A stretch of DNA of 64,000 bases, from assembly GCF_002082015.1 (NCBI RefSeq), contig NZ_CP015109.1, forward strand, positions 1,200,001 to 1,264,000, written 5' to 3'. This DNA is from Sporosarcina ureae. GTDB lineage: Bacteria > Bacillota > Bacilli > Bacillales_A > Planococcaceae. The notes beneath the pieces are model-generated. The model saw only the letters and a program-made list of their open reading frames with translations, did not search any database and was not told the DNA's origin. Of this stretch, positions 48,052-57,511 are shown piece by piece (positions within the stretch are counted from its first letter, which is position 1; each line of letters begins with the position of its first letter). The position numbers and the translations under genes are program-made.

Positions 48052-49800
48052 TTAATTCGAAAGTTGTGCTTTGGAACGCTTGCCAGCTTTTCGTATCCAA
48101 GTAGCCACTAGAATGATGAGTAGTAAACCTAGTTGCGCCATAATCGTTTCATTGGTCGGATAAAAACCAATGAAGTTTATAATCGGCAAGCGAGGTTGCA
48201 CCGTTGTGTTGATCACGTTTGTTAACTGTAACGTATGCAGACTGACACCAATAATTTTAAACGCCAATACATAAATCAAAATCGTCGCCACTGCGAAAAA
48301 ACGATGAATTGGAATTCGGTGACTGAGCTTCATAAAGACAACCGCTACGATCGCCAATATGACAACTGCTAGCAATATCCCCATTAAAAATTCTACGGTG
48401 GACATCTTCGGTGCAATCCCTGCATAAAAGACGATTGTTTCTGCACCTTCTCTAAATACGGAAAGGAAGCTGACCGAAGCCATAGCGAGTACGCTCCCTT
48501 TTGAAATGGCTTGACCCATTTGCTTAGATATATAACGATTCCACGAGGCGACATTGGATTTTTGGTGCATCCAAATACCCACTCCGATCATCAGTGCAGC
48601 CGCCACGAGCCCCACATAACCTTCCATCATTTCACGATTATTCCCTATCGTGACGGATTGCAATACTGTGGACATCATAACCGCCACCGCGATACTAAGC
48701 GTCAGGCCGGCACCTGCTCCAACGTATACCCATTTACGCATAGCTGGTTGATTGGCATTTGTTAAAAACGATAATAATGCCACAATGATTAACAATGCTT
48801 CAAGTCCTTCGCGCAATAAGATCAGCGCAGAGTCCCAAAAGCTGAAATTGTCATTTGTTTGCAGTAAGGAAATTTGTTGTGTAAAGTTTTGTAACTGTCG
48901 TTCAGCCTTTTCAAGGTCATAGTCGCTATTCGACAATTGGCCAATCATCAATGGCAATTCATTTTCAAGCTCTGTATAAAGAGAGGCATTTTTCGTACGC
49001 ACTTCCCCTTCCACATTCGGCCAGATTTGAATGAACTCGCGCAATGAATTCTTCGTTTCATCTAGCTTTCCTTTTTGTAAGGAATCTGAACTTTCATCTA
49101 ACAGTGCCGTCAATGTGGTCAAAGAATAATCTTCGGTTGCTGTCTCTTTCAACGTCCCACTGACAAACTGATCTACTGTGATCAGTAATTCATCAAACTG
49201 AGTACGTAATGCCTCGAGATCAGGTTTCTCCTCCGCCAACGTGATTCTTATGAATGCCATACTCGTTTCAATTGCACCATACGCTGAAATACTTTGCTCC
49301 CGCACCGGACGTTCATTGCGTGTCCAGGTGGAAATAAATTGTTGATTTGCTTGTTCGATTTCTTCTAACGAACCCGACTCGATAGCTAGGTCTAATTCCG
49401 TGAGAGCTGGCTCCATCAATTGACCAAACTTTTCGCGTTCTGCTCGTTCGTCCACTGGATTTTCCGACTTTTCTAATTCATGTAAGGCTTTAGATAAAGA
49501 ACTTAATAGCGCACCACGTGTTTCTGAGTCTGCTTGCAATGCTTGTTTTAACGTTTTATCGATTTCTTTTGTGAGCTCTGAGCTCTCTAACTTTTGTCGT
49601 TGCCAAATCGTTTCAAATTCTTGTAAAGATGCAACTGCTTCTGCATCATTCGTTTTTTTCGTTTCCATAATGGAATCACTGATGGAAATATAGAGTTCAC
49701 TATAGTTGGTCTCCGTTTCAGCGAATACTGGACGGATTGGCAGTACTATGACGATGAACATAACCGCAATCCATTTATATAATCGAGAAAAGTGAGTCAC
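48052..49800 (-). CDS. efeU: EfeU/FTR1-family ferrous or ferric iron permease with long extracellular N-terminal domain
   Basis: 582 residues from GTG 49800, nine bases after GGGAGG, overlapping efeB by 26 bases. A signal-like helix ends about PVFAETE. A roughly 300-residue charged, helical extracellular region follows; E. coli EfeU lacks one of this size. The FTR1 core has about seven helices with iron-binding motifs REGLE (LREGLEALLII) and REGAE (FREGAETIVFY). It imports iron with EfeO and EfeB. Confidence 0.9.
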   Translation of the reverse strand: MTHFSRLYKWIAVMFIVIVLPIRPVFAETETNYSELYISISDSIMETKKTNDAEAVASLQEFETIWQRQKLESSELTKEIDKTLKQALQADSETRGALLSSLSKALHELEKSENPVDERAEREKFGQLMEPALTELDLAIESGSLEEIEQANQQFISTWTRNERPVREQSISAYGAIETSMAFIRITLAEEKPDLEALRTQFDELLITVDQFVSGTLKETATEDYSLTTLTALLDESSDSLQKGKLDETKNSLREFIQIWPNVEGEVRTKNASLYTELENELPLMIGQLSNSDYDLEKAERQLQNFTQQISLLQTNDNFSFWDSALILLREGLEALLIIVALLSFLTNANQPAMRKWVYVGAGAGLTLSIAVAVMMSTVLQSVTIGNNREMMEGYVGLVAAALMIGVGIWMHQKSNVASWNRYISKQMGQAISKGSVLAMASVSFLSVFREGAETIVFYAGIAPKMSTVEFLMGILLAVVILAIVAVVFMKLSHRIPIHRFFAVATILIYVLAFKIIGVSLHTLQLTNVINTTVQPRLPIINFIGFYPTNETIMAQLGLLLIILVATWIRKAGKRSKAQLSN

Positions 49801-51052
49801 CGATAAAGCCTCCCTTTTGAACTCCAGGGAAGCAGGCAAATAATGCGCTGCCACGATGGGTAATATATTCATTTAGTTTATCTTCACGGCCAAAGCTGTT
49901 TTGGATTGCGATAAATTGTTTAGGATCTTTTTGGAATGAAATAAACAATAGACCAGCGTCGAATGTACCTGTTGAATCCATAACACCTGAACTATAGGAG
50001 AATGAACGTCGGTAAATCTTCTGTTTAGATTTCTTAGCCAAACGCACATGGGAAGCTTCAGGGATCACATATTCACCGTTTGCATCCTTTTCATCTAAGT
50101 CTACTTCGTCTACCTCTTTTTCTCTCCCTATCGGCGCTCCCGTATCGCGATGACGGCCAAATGTAGCTTCTTGCTCCTGTAAAGCGGTTCGATCCCACGT
50201 TTCCAAGTGCATTTGAACTCGACGGACAGCCATGTACGTACCGTTAGTCATCCAGCCTTTTGATTGACCCGCGTCGATCCAAGCGACTTCATTCATCTCG
50301 GCTTCCTTAGATCCATTAGGATTGACTGTACCATCTTTAAATGCAAATAAATTTCTTGGTGTCTCTTTTTTCTTCCCCTTCATCGGATAAGAATTAAAAC
50401 CTGCCTGTGTCCATTTCAATGATACTTTACCTGAAGCTACACGTACTAAGTTTCGAACTGCATGGAAAGCAACTTGTGGATCATCTGCACAGGATTGAAT
50501 ACAAATATCTCCACCTGTATAAGCAGGATCTAGCTGATCTTTTGGGAAGTGCGGCAAATCTTTCAGTTCAGTAGGTTTTTTTGACGCTAAACCTAAAGAC
50601 TCTTTCTCAAATAGTGACGGACCGACACCAAGTGTCAGTGTTAAGTTCGATGCGTCCAACCCCACTGCTTCCCCTGTATCTTTTGCTGGGATGAGCATAT
50701 TGGAAGTCTGACCATCAATCTGTTCACCGTTCATCATGCGTACGGTAATAGGAGTCCACATCTTAAATAGATCCATCAATTCTTGTTGTGAATTCACCAG
50801 GACGTTTAATGAAGCAAAGTATACATAACTCTGACATTCAGTCGCGATTCCTGATTGGTGCTTCCCATAGAAATTGATCTTATTTTGCGAGCGTGGGTTA
50901 TCTTCTTCCTCAACCATTCCGAATACTTTAAAAACACCGCCAAGGCCTGATGCGCCAATCGCCACACCAGCTGCACCTGCTCCTGTATACTTCAGCATTT
51001 GACGACGTGAAATTTTCTTATCATAGAATTTTTCTTCAGTTTGGTCCGTCAT
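49775..51052 (-). CDS. efeB: EfeB, Tat-exported DyP-type heme peroxidase
   Basis: 425 residues. The N terminus has a twin-arginine signal (SRRQMLKYTGAGAAG), so it is exported folded. DyP motif KDGTVNP (distal Asp in the GxxDG-like region), and RRSFSYSSG near the C terminus. It is proposed to oxidise Fe(II) for EfeU or act on haem. ATG 51052 lies four bases after efeO. Confidence 0.93.
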   Translation of the reverse strand: MTDQTEEKFYDKKISRRQMLKYTGAGAAGVAIGASGLGGVFKVFGMVEEEDNPRSQNKINFYGKHQSGIATECQSYVYFASLNVLVNSQQELMDLFKMWTPITVRMMNGEQIDGQTSNMLIPAKDTGEAVGLDASNLTLTLGVGPSLFEKESLGLASKKPTELKDLPHFPKDQLDPAYTGGDICIQSCADDPQVAFHAVRNLVRVASGKVSLKWTQAGFNSYPMKGKKKETPRNLFAFKDGTVNPNGSKEAEMNEVAWIDAGQSKGWMTNGTYMAVRRVQMHLETWDRTALQEQEATFGRHRDTGAPIGREKEVDEVDLDEKDANGEYVIPEASHVRLAKKSKQKIYRRSFSYSSGVMDSTGTFDAGLLFISFQKDPKQFIAIQNSFGREDKLNEYITHRGSALFACFPGVQKGGFIGDSLFSII

Positions 51053-51056
51053 AGTA

Positions 51057-51905
51057 TCACTCCGTTACGATGCCCATCATACTTAATGGTTCACCTAATT
51101 GATTTACCGCTTCTGATAGCGATTTTGTATCTTCTTTTGTTAATTCTACATAGGATATATAGCCACCATTACCATCTTCATATTCAGCGAGAAGACTATT
51201 GATCGTTCGGAATTTCGTTTCGAGTTCATCTACTAGTTGCTGATCTTTCGCTGCCATCTTTTCTTTGAGGATTTCATAGATTTTTTCTGCGCCTTCAATA
51301 TTTGCTTTGAAGTCATAAAGATCGGTATGAGAATAAATTTCTTCTTCGCCAGTAATTTTAGAAGTAGAGACTTCATTCAATAAATCGACTGCTCCTGTGA
51401 TCATCAAGTCAGGTGATACTTCAACGGTTTCTACACGTGCACGCAGTTCTTTTGCATCCTTAAGTAATTGATCTGCAATCTCTGCGTACCCTACGGTTGT
51501 GTTGTCTACCCATAGACCGTACTCAATTTTATGATAGCCAGACCACTCTTCTTCTCCTTGCCCTTCTTCTTGAACATCTGCAAGACGTGCATCGATTCGT
51601 GGATCTAAATCTCCAAAGCTTTCTGCAATCGGTTCAGAACGTTCAAAATACATTCTAGCCAGTGGATAGATTTCCTTTGCTTCCTTTATATTTCCCGCTT
51701 TAACAGCTGCAACGAATTTCTCTGTGTCCATAACGAATTCATCCATTTGTTCAAGCGCAAACTCTTTATATGCATCTGTTTCAGCAGTTAAGTCTACTTC
51801 AACCGTCGCTGCGGGCTCTGTTTCAGTAGATTCTTCAGCTGTCCCACAACCTGATAGTAAAATTCCCGTTGTCAAAGCAAAAGCTGTCACGAGTGTTTTT
51901 TTCAT
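51057..51905 (-). CDS. efeO: EfeO iron-binding lipoprotein (imelysin/M75 domain)
   Basis: 282 residues. Lipoprotein signal with lipobox LSGC (Cys20), an acidic Thr/Glu spacer, then the all-helical EfeO/M75 domain with ARMYFERSEPIAESFGDLDPRID and the HxxE-like YHKIEYGLW (HKIE). It has no cupredoxin domain, as in other Gram-positive EfeO (EfeM-type). It captures iron for EfeU. First gene of the operon, under a Fur box. Confidence 0.92.
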   Translation of the reverse strand: MKKTLVTAFALTTGILLSGCGTAEESTETEPAATVEVDLTAETDAYKEFALEQMDEFVMDTEKFVAAVKAGNIKEAKEIYPLARMYFERSEPIAESFGDLDPRIDARLADVQEEGQGEEEWSGYHKIEYGLWVDNTTVGYAEIADQLLKDAKELRARVETVEVSPDLMITGAVDLLNEVSTSKITGEEEIYSHTDLYDFKANIEGAEKIYEILKEKMAAKDQQLVDELETKFRTINSLLAEYEDGNGGYISYVELTKEDTKSLSEAVNQLGEPLSMMGIVTE

Positions 51906-51937
51906 ATTTTTTCCTACTTCCTACCGTTTAGTTTTAC

Positions 51938-51960
51938 ATTATCAATGATAATCGTTCTCA
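51938..51960. promoter_or_regulatory. Fur box of the efeOBU operon
   Basis: Contains the perfect 15-base palindrome ATTATCAATGATAAT (51938-51952), extended by CGTTCTC to give three GATAAT-like hexamers, the Fur layout. It overlaps the -10 element. Confidence 0.85.
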
Positions 51961-51972
51961 AGAGATTGTCAA
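51945..51972 (-). promoter_or_regulatory. efeO promoter
   Basis: Minus strand TTGACA (51972-51967), 16-base spacer, TATCAT (51950-51945), covered by the Fur box, so iron-dependent repression is expected. Confidence 0.7.
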
Positions 51973-52140
51973 TAGGGAAATAAAGGATTTATATGTATTT
52001 TTCTAGTATTTGTTGTGTTGTAAGAAAATTTACGAGATACTATATTCAACTAGTTAACTTGTATATCTTTCTAATTATTCTGTAACATATAATAAATTGA
52101 TGCGTCTACTTAGTAACTAGTTTGAAAGGAGGGAATCTGT

Positions 52141-53220
52141 GTGAAAAGAAAAATCAGTAAGCAACAATTCACTTTCTTGCAACAAGAGTTTTCTTTCTTA
52201 CAACAGCAAGGCAAAGTAGGAGAAGCGGATGCTAAAGAAATGCTCTCACTATATGAAGCGAAAGGAAGCACTAATTTCGTGAGAGTCTTGCTAGCTTTCG
52301 GGGCTATATTAGTGGGGGTCGGAATACTGAGTTTTATCGCAGGTAACTGGGCAGGACTGACGCCATTCTTTAAATTCGGATTAATTATTCTCGGTATGAT
52401 CTTGGCATACTTTGCAGGATATAAGCTTGAAAGAGAATACGAACGAACATCACGCAGTATGTACTATATCGGGGCTGCCATTTTCGGAGCTGGGATATTC
52501 CTGATTGGTCAAAGCTTTCATTTACAACATACGGTGTACACGGACTTCCTATTATGGGGGATCGGGATCTTGCCACTAGCCTATTATCTTAAAGATCAAT
52601 TGCTTGCTGTATTCGCTAGTGCATTTTTTATTATCTATAGCTTTAGTGCTTTCTCAACTTATGAAATGGGAAGCTTCGATCCTTTTTGGTTGCTTCTATT
52701 GATCCCTCTACTATTTTGGATGAATGAAACACGATTCGGAAGAAAGAGTTCGTTGTTCGTCATGAATGTTTTGCTTAGTGCGGCTTTTATCGTCAATACG
52801 CTAGAGTTCTTCCATGTGGATGAATGGATATCTGTATTAATTATTTTCATATTAGGCGTGCTTCTTGCACTCGCGCCTTTTAAACACTATCGTACAGAAT
52901 CTTCTTGGACTGGTTCCGTACTATTTGGCATCACGGGTATTATGCTGACTTTCCCGTTCACATGGAATGATTTACGATTTGAAGATTCTGCACCTTATAT
53001 CTTCACTGCTATATTCATTATCTTATTGATTTATCTTCTAAAGAAAGACAGCTTGCCAGCTATTCTGATCACATGTGCGTTAATCTATCGCTATTACACG
53101 GATATTTCCTATAACTTCATGCCAAAATCATTATTTTTCATCGTAGGCGGGTTGTTGTTAATCGGTTTTGGATTCTGGTTTGAAAAGTCGCGACGAGAGA
53201 CGGTGAAACGCCATGAATAA
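52141..53220 (+). CDS. DUF2157 polytopic membrane protein
   Basis: 359 residues from GTG 52141, seven bases after AAAGGAGGG. A soluble N-terminal 40 residues precede about ten hydrophobic helices. SFIAGNWAGLTPFFKF near residue 65 is the DUF2157 signature. The next gene, a GDYXXLXY-domain protein, overlaps by eight bases; this pairing is common for the two families. Function unknown, probably a two-component envelope module. Confidence 0.8.
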   Translation: MKRKISKQQFTFLQQEFSFLQQQGKVGEADAKEMLSLYEAKGSTNFVRVLLAFGAILVGVGILSFIAGNWAGLTPFFKFGLIILGMILAYFAGYKLEREYERTSRSMYYIGAAIFGAGIFLIGQSFHLQHTVYTDFLLWGIGILPLAYYLKDQLLAVFASAFFIIYSFSAFSTYEMGSFDPFWLLLLIPLLFWMNETRFGRKSSLFVMNVLLSAAFIVNTLEFFHVDEWISVLIIFILGVLLALAPFKHYRTESSWTGSVLFGITGIMLTFPFTWNDLRFEDSAPYIFTAIFIILLIYLLKKDSLPAILITCALIYRYYTDISYNFMPKSLFFIVGGLLLIGFGFWFEKSRRETVKRHE

Positions 53221-53752
53221 TAAACGTAATTTATTTCTGGTTGCTTTAATTACCCCCATCATCCTTCTGTTAGCGATGACTTGGAAGCCTTTACACACAC
53301 TGAATGCAGGTGAAACTATCACACTGGAAACTGTGCCTGTAGATCCGCGCGATATTCTTTACGGTGATTATGTCAGTCTTCAGTTTGCGATTGAAGAATT
53401 CTCCAAAGAACTTCTTGATCCTGCGCTCATTAAAGAATTCTCCAAACATCGTACCGGAAAATTGACGGTGTACGCAGTATTAAAACAGGAAGATGGTGAT
53501 TTATACGGGTTAAAGACCGTTACACATCAGAAACCAAATGATGGGTTGTTTTTAAAAGGAGATATGTATTACTACGGTGAACATACTATCGATGACAATC
53601 AGATGTATTATGCAAACTTCCTTCCAGATCGATTCTATGTAGCTGAAAATACGGGTATGCAGTTGGAAGATTTATCACGCCAAGGCCAATTGCTCGCAAA
53701 GATAAAAGTTCGTGATGGTTTTGCCGTGCTAGAAAATGTGCAGCCTAAGTAG
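53213..53752 (+). CDS. GDYXXLXY-domain membrane-anchored protein
   Basis: 179 residues. One N-terminal membrane helix, then an extracellular domain with VDPRDILYGDYVSLQF near residue 43-58, the motif that names the family (last aromatic is Phe here instead of Tyr). Overlaps the DUF2157 gene. Function unknown. Confidence 0.8.
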   Translation: MNNKRNLFLVALITPIILLLAMTWKPLHTLNAGETITLETVPVDPRDILYGDYVSLQFAIEEFSKELLDPALIKEFSKHRTGKLTVYAVLKQEDGDLYGLKTVTHQKPNDGLFLKGDMYYYGEHTIDDNQMYYANFLPDRFYVAENTGMQLEDLSRQGQLLAKIKVRDGFAVLENVQPK

Positions 53753-54049
53753 GTGATTTTATTGAAATAGTGGAAGCCGTTACTGCAAGTCGTGAGTTAC
53801 AGTAAGTGGAGCGCAGGCATAACTACGGGGTAATCCCCCACGTGCCGAAGCGGATCTAGAATGCGAATACTTACTAACCTCCATACTATACCTCCAGTAA
53901 AAAACTACAAATGCAACTTCACTCCTTCATTTTTAGGTACTTTCTCACACCGTCTTGAATTTGTAACTATTTATTTAGTTTACACACTGTTCAATACTCC
54001 TATCTTTTTGTATAATTTAAGTAATTCATTAAAGGAGCTGGAGCTGGCC
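53753..54049. other. Intergenic stretch before the FtsH-like gene
   Basis: 53761-53862 is GC-richer, with the inverted repeat GGGGTAATCCCC and words GGAGCGCAGG and GAAGCGGAT; it looks like a degenerate repeat remnant. No gene supported. A TATAAT at 54011-54016 and AAAGGAGCTGGAG at 54031-54043 serve the next gene. Confidence 0.4.
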
Positions 54050-55783
54050 TTGAAGCCTATTTCAAAATTAGCATCAAAGATCTTAGTCGTAGCCCTCTTT
54101 GTCACGGCAATCGTTGCAGGTGTCACTTGGAACTATTTACAATCCCCTGGAGGAAAAGAAGTATCCTTTGCTCAGATGGAAAAACTGATTGCTGAACAAT
54201 CAGGCGCTAATGTCTTACTAAATGAAACAGCCAAAGGAAAATTATCGATTACAGTAGATCACATAACATACAGCACGATGGTGCGTCCACAAAGTACATT
54301 AGTCGATGACTTGGTACAAAAATATAATGTGTCCTATCAATATAAACCAGCAAGTTCAGCGGGTGGTTGGATTTTTGGCGGACTCGTATTAGCAGCTCTT
54401 CTGACACTTTTTATTCTTCACAAAAAAGGGAAGCTCAATATTGGTGCGTCAGGTATGAAACATCAAGCATCAAAAGCGACTCCGCTTCCTGATATTACAA
54501 TGGACGATATCGGTGGAATCCCTCAAGAAATGAAAGAAGAGATACTACAGACGTTAGAAGTATTCAAAAATCCTGAAGCAGCGAAAAAAATGGGCATTGC
54601 ATTGCCTCAAGGTATTTTACTGTATGGACCTCCGGGGACAGGTAAAACGTTATTAGCTCAAGCTATCGCGAAAGAAATAGGAGCTACTTTTTATTCTTCA
54701 AGTGGTGCAGCCTTCACCGAATTATTTGTAGGTGTTGGGGCTTCACGTGTGCGTACACTTTTTGAAAATGCCCGTAAGCAACGTCCTGCCGTCATCTTTA
54801 TTGATGAAGTAGACGCATTGGCTGGAAAACGGAAAGAACACGGTGGAGAAGAATCTGAAAAGACTTTAACTGAATTGCTTGTTCAACTTGATGGTGGAAA
54901 CGATAATGATGGCATACTATTCATAGCCGCAACGAATCGAAAAGATATGTTGGATGATGCATTCTTGCGTCCAGGACGTATTGACTTTACTTTTAACGTT
55001 CAATTGCCAGACACAAAAGGTCGTCGTGAAATTATCGATATCCATACAAACGGCAGAACGCTGGCACCTAATGTAGTCGCGTCTCTAGATACACTTGCAG
55101 ACAGCACCTCAGGTTTTTCTGGTGCTGAAATTAGTAGTTTGTTTGAGACAGCCAGCCGCCGCGCCATTCGAGAAGGTCGAAAACTTATCGAGAAGCATGA
55201 TTTGGATTTCGCAATTGACCGGACCATCCTTGGAAATACAGCGCGCACATTAAGCGATCAAGAAACGAAGCGGCGTGTAGCTATTCACGAGTCCGGACAC
55301 GCCATGATCGCGGCTCTTACAAAGCCGGGCTCCGTTAGAAAAGCAACGATCATTCCAAGAGGTCAAGCACTCGGTTATGTAGCCCCTATTCAAAAAGAAC
55401 TGCATTTGTCTACAGCCAGCGAATTGCTCGATCAAGTCAGTATGATCTTAGCGGGCGGCATTGCGGAGCGTCTCTATTTAGGTGAGCACAGTATTGGCGT
55501 TGGAGGCGACGTGGAACAGGCCAAAGATATTCTTGAGCGTATGGTGAACACTGGATTGTTCCAAGAAGGATTTTCTTTGATCTTCAATAAAGCCGATAGA
55601 GAAGAAAAAATGCAAATGCTGTTTAATCAAGCCGCGAAAAAGACAGAAACGCTCATTAAGGAGCACGAGTATCAATTTGAAGAATTGGTCAATGCATTGT
55701 ATAAAGAAGAAACGCTAGAAGGTGACGAAGTACAGCGCATCGTTGAGTTGCCGACTCCTAAAGAGGCGGCAGTGTGTATCTGA
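54050..55783 (+). CDS. FtsH-like membrane AAA protease (second, divergent paralogue)
   Basis: 577 residues from TTG 54050; the frame is open to 53861 but lacks a site there. Two membrane helices (about 12-30 and 108-126) flank a small FtsH-type external domain. AAA: Walker A GPPGTGKT (193-200), Walker B VIFIDEVDAL, second region of homology FLRPGRID. M41 zinc motif HESGH (413-417) and a GGDVEQAKDI region where canonical FtsH has the third ligand. About 60 residues shorter than usual FtsH, and the conserved TGA(S)ND is altered. It probably degrades membrane proteins; whether it pairs with the main FtsH is unknown. Confidence 0.82.
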   Translation: MKPISKLASKILVVALFVTAIVAGVTWNYLQSPGGKEVSFAQMEKLIAEQSGANVLLNETAKGKLSITVDHITYSTMVRPQSTLVDDLVQKYNVSYQYKPASSAGGWIFGGLVLAALLTLFILHKKGKLNIGASGMKHQASKATPLPDITMDDIGGIPQEMKEEILQTLEVFKNPEAAKKMGIALPQGILLYGPPGTGKTLLAQAIAKEIGATFYSSSGAAFTELFVGVGASRVRTLFENARKQRPAVIFIDEVDALAGKRKEHGGEESEKTLTELLVQLDGGNDNDGILFIAATNRKDMLDDAFLRPGRIDFTFNVQLPDTKGRREIIDIHTNGRTLAPNVVASLDTLADSTSGFSGAEISSLFETASRRAIREGRKLIEKHDLDFAIDRTILGNTARTLSDQETKRRVAIHESGHAMIAALTKPGSVRKATIIPRGQALGYVAPIQKELHLSTASELLDQVSMILAGGIAERLYLGEHSIGVGGDVEQAKDILERMVNTGLFQEGFSLIFNKADREEKMQMLFNQAAKKTETLIKEHEYQFEELVNALYKEETLEGDEVQRIVELPTPKEAAVCI

Positions 55784-55791
55784 TCACTAGT

Positions 55792-55829
55792 AAAACAGCG
55801 ACCATCTTTTTGATGGTCGCTGTTTTTAT
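55792..55829. terminator. Bidirectional terminator between FtsH-like and P450 genes
   Basis: Stem AAAACAGCGACCATC / GATGGTCGCTGTTTT with loop TTTTT. Confidence 0.9.
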
Positions 55830-55855
55830 ATGACACGGATGATTGTTCACATTGG

Positions 55856-57172
55856 TCATCCGCGCTTTTCTACCTTCATCGGCCAGCCATCCTTTATCCG
55901 TAATGAAATCAACGGTTCTGGAACAGGCGCTTGCAATCGAACATTACGGAATACAAACTTTTTATATAGTACCGCCAAGATGAGAGTCGCTTCGAGCATC
56001 GCAAATCTCGAACCGATGCAACTGCGAGATCCGCCACCAAACGGAAAGTAACTAAATGGTGCATACTTATTACCTGCAGCAAACCGATTCGGGTCAAATG
56101 AATTCGCATCACGAAACACCTCTTCATTACGATGAATCGCATACGGACAGATCATAAACGTGCTTCCCTTTTTGAAGGATCTTCCAAACATCTCAACAGG
56201 TTCCTCAAGTTCCCGATAGATCAACCAGGCCGGAGGGTAAAGCCGCAAGCCTTCTTCAATAATTTGCTGTATATACGGTAATTCTCGCATCCAATTAAAT
56301 GGATTTCCTACCAATTGTGTGGTTTCCAATTCTTCCATCAGACGTCTCTCTACTTCAGGATGCCTTGCGATTTCAGCAAATAACCAGCCCAATAAGTTTG
56401 CTGTCGTTTCATGACCTGCCAACAACATAGTCATCATCTGATCACGAACTTCTTTGTCTGGCAATCTGTTTCCGTTCTCATCTGTCACCGCTCTCATCAT
56501 GCCAAGCAATGAACCCTCAAACCATTCAGGATGTTCTTTCGCAACAATTAGTACATTGTCAATCATAGCTTCAAGTGTCTGGATCGCTTCTTTATGTTTT
56601 AAATTGGCTCTAGTCGGAACTGAAGCGGGAATTATCACGGGACTGAATAAAATTTTGACACTTTGCTCAATCGTTGTCGTGACAGCGTCTGCAAGCTCTT
56701 TCTCTTCTGCCGAGACATCTGTTGAGAACATCGTTCGTGTAATGATTGACAATGTTAAACGCATCATTACAGTATGTATATCCACTTCCTGTTCGTGCTC
56801 AAGACGTTCGACTAGCTTATTCGTTTCATCGATGATTGCATGAGCGTAGCGCTCCAATGCATTTTTATAGAACGCTGGCTGGATATATTTCTTCTGCGTT
56901 GCATGGCGCTCACCTTCCGTCGTTAGTAAACCTTCTCCTACGGTTCTCTGCAACACAGTCGTTGTCCGGCCTTTGATAAATGACTGGTCTTGACGAATCA
57001 AGATTTCTCGAATAGCTTCGGGGCTGTTGACCACAAACGTCGGGGATATGCCTGTCTTCAATGAAATCACATCGCCAAGCGGCTGAACCCGCGTAAAAAA
57101 CGCTATAGGATCACGCACAAATTCCAAGTAATTCTGTAAACGTGGAGTTGCAATATCTTGTACAATAACCAT
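55856..57172 (-). CDS. Cytochrome P450
   Basis: 438 residues, soluble, no membrane anchor. I-helix oxygen motif AGHETT, ExxR in EEGLRLYPP, and heme-binding FPFGGGSRSCIG with ligand Cys385. The size and motifs fit class CYP102/CYP4-like bacterial fatty-acid or terpene hydroxylases, without a fused reductase. Redox partner and substrate unknown. TTGGAGGAG precedes the ATG. Confidence 0.93.
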   Translation of the reverse strand: MVIVQDIATPRLQNYLEFVRDPIAFFTRVQPLGDVISLKTGISPTFVVNSPEAIREILIRQDQSFIKGRTTTVLQRTVGEGLLTTEGERHATQKKYIQPAFYKNALERYAHAIIDETNKLVERLEHEQEVDIHTVMMRLTLSIITRTMFSTDVSAEEKELADAVTTTIEQSVKILFSPVIIPASVPTRANLKHKEAIQTLEAMIDNVLIVAKEHPEWFEGSLLGMMRAVTDENGNRLPDKEVRDQMMTMLLAGHETTANLLGWLFAEIARHPEVERRLMEELETTQLVGNPFNWMRELPYIQQIIEEGLRLYPPAWLIYRELEEPVEMFGRSFKKGSTFMICPYAIHRNEEVFRDANSFDPNRFAAGNKYAPFSYFPFGGGSRSCIGSRFAMLEATLILAVLYKKFVFRNVRLQAPVPEPLISLRIKDGWPMKVEKRG

Positions 57173-57267
57173 GAACTCTCCTCCAAAGTTGTCATAATGT
57201 ACTACTTCCCTGTCTCCAGTATGTATGCAGTGTTTCTGGATATGCTAGTGAAAAGGAGGTGGGTCAA

Positions 57268-57423
57268 TTGGCTAAAGACGTATTATGTGAAGTAACGAAC
57301 TGTCATTTTTGGGAAGCAGGTAATCAGTGTGGAGCAGACGAAATCAAAGTGATTACACGAAAAGGTAGAAAAGCAAAAGACTCAGCCGAAACAGATTGTG
57401 GTACGTTCATTCCAAAAGGATAA
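57268..57423 (+). CDS. DUF1540 family small cysteine-rich protein
   Basis: 51 residues from TTG 57268, eight bases after AAAGGAGG; too short for a usual ORF cutoff. Four cysteines in the DUF1540 pattern: VLCEVTNCHFW (Cys7, Cys12), QCGADEIKV (Cys21) and ETDCGTF (Cys44), probably a zinc site. Homologues are often sporulation-related in Bacillaceae. Followed by a terminator. Confidence 0.85.
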   Translation: MAKDVLCEVTNCHFWEAGNQCGADEIKVITRKGRKAKDSAETDCGTFIPKG

Positions 57424-57430
57424 TTCACTG

Positions 57431-57466
57431 AGCAGCAGCCAGGCATTTATGCTTGGCTGCTGTTTA
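57431..57466 (+). terminator. Terminator after DUF1540 gene
   Basis: AGCAGCCAGGC / GCTTGGCTGCT stem with loop ATTTAT, then TGTTTAATT. Confidence 0.75.
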
Positions 57467-57511
57467 ATTATTAGGCTAGACACTTATGTATCATTCCCCA
57501 GTTATTAACAG

